Source of the DNA: Cymbomonas tetramitiformis
Lineage: Eukaryota > Chlorophyta > Pyramimonadophyceae > Pyramimonadales > Pyramimonadaceae
Reading direction: 5' to 3'
Assembly (NCBI GenBank): GCA_001247695.2
Contig: LGRX02035367.1
Location: 1-64,000 of the forward strand
DNA: 64,000 bases
Of the stretch, positions 62,401 to 64,000 are shown in pieces. Numbering within the stretch: the first letter of the stretch is position 1; each line of letters starts with the position of its first letter. A program made the position numbers and the translations under genes. Under the pieces are notes generated by a model. The model ran no database searches. It was not told the origin of the DNA and was given only the letters and a program-made list of their open reading frames with translations.

Positions 62401-64000
62401 GTAAAGATGGACATTCCGAGACGATGGCGCAATAAATCAATTGGCGAAAGGATAGACGATGACGCGAGTGAAGGGCTTGGCGAAAATTAAAAAAGAAATT
62501 GAGCGTGACGTCGTGACATCGGTGTAGGTGATGAAGAATTGAAGATTACGATGCGATCAGCGATGGTCAAAATCGCACAGTAGAAAGACATCGGAATTCA
62601 AAATTCCGAACACACAAACGGCTAAGTGCGATAGACGATAACGATATTCCTCCAAACACGCAAACGGCTAGTGCTAATGTACTGTATGGTAAACGTGACA
62701 CAGTAGCGTCATCGTCATCACACGACATCGACATCGACAGCGACAGCGCAACGCGGCGACAGCGACATCGACATGGCGAAGGCGTGTGACATGTCCGTCA
62801 TGTCACTCGCTGTCACTAACTGTGCCACGCAACTCGCTGTCGTGTGTCAAACTATTGACTTTTCAACCGATGTTTGCCCGGAGGCAGACTTTTACATCAC
62901 TTCGTTTCGGCGGCGATCTCAGAAGGTAACCGAGTCCCTCCTGCAGTTCTGCTCTGTGTGCTTTCTGTATAATGTGATATTGATCGATCGATACATTCGT
63001 AGACCTTCTTGTTGAATATTTCATGATGCTGTTCTGCTGACGCGTATCCCTTGCGCAATCTTTCGCCACTTGTTTGTGCCATTTGGAGTGGAAGAGACAT
63101 GCGTCTCCCCAGTTCTTCGGACTGGGACAGGTTCGTTGGTTTGATTCCAACCCACCCCACCGAACGATACGTATTTTGTTTTAGTGGAAATATTCTGACC
63201 GGACTGTCCTTGTGCGCGCAGAATTTTGTTGAACGATATATTCGGTTGAGCTCCCTCACGAACATCAGCTCAGTCGGATGTTTGGTGCGCACATCGCGAC
63301 ACCCAAATCGTCTGTTGTCTTGTTCGCTGTTTGACTTCCGTTTCTTTAGTATTCGCAGCTGTGTTCCCTCGGTCTCTCTCTTATTATGCGTTTACTAATT
63401 TCTGTGCCTCGTTGTCCGACTGCAGGTCTCTGCTGATTTACGGCCGGTTGCATCTCCGCGATTACGGTATAGGAAAATAGTTAGTAGGATGTTAGCAGTT
63501 CGGTTTTTGTGTGAGTGAATAGTTGTTTGCTCATAGACATATTATTTGTTGATTAAGTATTTATTGTATTTTGCCTTTCGTCGATTTTACGGTTTCGTAC
63601 CCACCTTGTCTGCAGTGATATTTATAGTCATAGGATGGATAGGCTGAAAATAAGATGTGAAGGTAGTGCGTTAGTTTAGCAGTTTCGTCGTCATTGTTTG
63701 TTGAAAGAGGTTGTGCCCTTGCTTGCATTGTTAGCATGCATAATCATGTGCAACATTGCTTTGATGAGCGCCTTCCTTCGCCATGCGAGAATCTCATGTC
63801 TGGTGATAGCACGAACGGCAGCATTTTATGTATATCAGGTAACATGCACAATAACATTCATTTGCTTTGCCACGTTTAGTTATTGGAAACAGCAGTAAAA
63901 CAATGTAGATATCTCTGCCAGTTATCATATCGGCGTTAGTATGTATGTAGGACGTCCATAGCATGTCGTTAGTCTAGTATCGTTAACATGTAAATAGCAT
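62401..64000. other. Region without a recognised gene
   Basis: 62720-62775 has GACATCGACA/GACAGCGACA short repeats. 63100-63165 contains a hairpin (CCAGTTCTTCGGACTGG) followed by GTTGGTTTGATTCCAAC, similar to the T-arm-like modules at 22.4 and 50.8 kb. 63925-64000 shows TTAGTATG/TAGCATG array words again. Open frames at 62773-63015 and 63051-63398 show no domain. Confidence 0.4.

Overview
The window is nuclear DNA of a eukaryote, most likely an alga or another protist. The reasons are GT-AG introns in several genes, LTR and CACTA-type transposons, and remnants of a virophage/Polinton-like DNA virus, a virus group known mainly from algae and protists. Two assembly gaps (23324-23469 and 45134-45153) show a draft assembly. 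No species can be named from sequence alone. Only one locus looks like an ordinary host gene: a PH- plus PDZ-domain gene at 37826-41784. Nearly everything else is mobile or viral.

Layout: 1-243 is an 82-bp tandem repeat. 2449-3135 is a 21-bp array fused in frame to a PCIF1-like adenine-methyltransferase fragment (3161-3880). 4562-6120 is a broken Gag. 6194-8305 is the C-terminal half of a CACTA (Tnp2-type) transposase in five exons, followed by a large GGTCC-motif array (8478-10165). 10165-19573 is an AT-rich endogenous virus segment: truncated capsid-like gene, second capsid-like gene, protein-primed type B DNA polymerase, small basic proteins, packaging ATPase, cytosine-type methyltransferase, and a large unknown protein. 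19634-26705 is a retroelement on the minus strand (RNase H, PCIF1-like domain, no visible reverse transcriptase), broken by two insertions. 26740-36552 holds Copia-like Gag-only and short LTR elements, several with target duplications, nested three deep. 37826-41784 is the host gene. 42890-44190 is another broken Gag. 45850-48400 holds CACTA fragments, 48600-49040 a retropepsin fragment, 49318-51755 a second copy of the element at 21317-23320, 51757-52960 a 163-bp array, and 53049-54490 an unknown spliced gene. 57803-59130 is a second viral remnant (array of 53-bp elements plus an adenine methyltransferase). 59130-62206 is a third CACTA copy with a GCATGCTAACG-type array and a 0.69-kb fold-back palindrome.

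The most notable signal is a 53-bp element with TGTCA...TGACA ends and a TATAGTAA-like core. It occurs eight times, only in the two viral remnants, which lie 40 kb apart. It sits directly before viral start codons, brackets the cytosine methyltransferase gene in inverted orientation, and forms an array of five before the adenine methyltransferase. Other strong signals are: LTR elements sharing a GGTTATGG primer site that matches the half-tRNA-iMet priming known from Drosophila copia; an element family carrying tRNA T-arm-like modules followed by splice-acceptor-like tracts; and CACTA copies whose introns and flanks carry the same element-specific short repeats.
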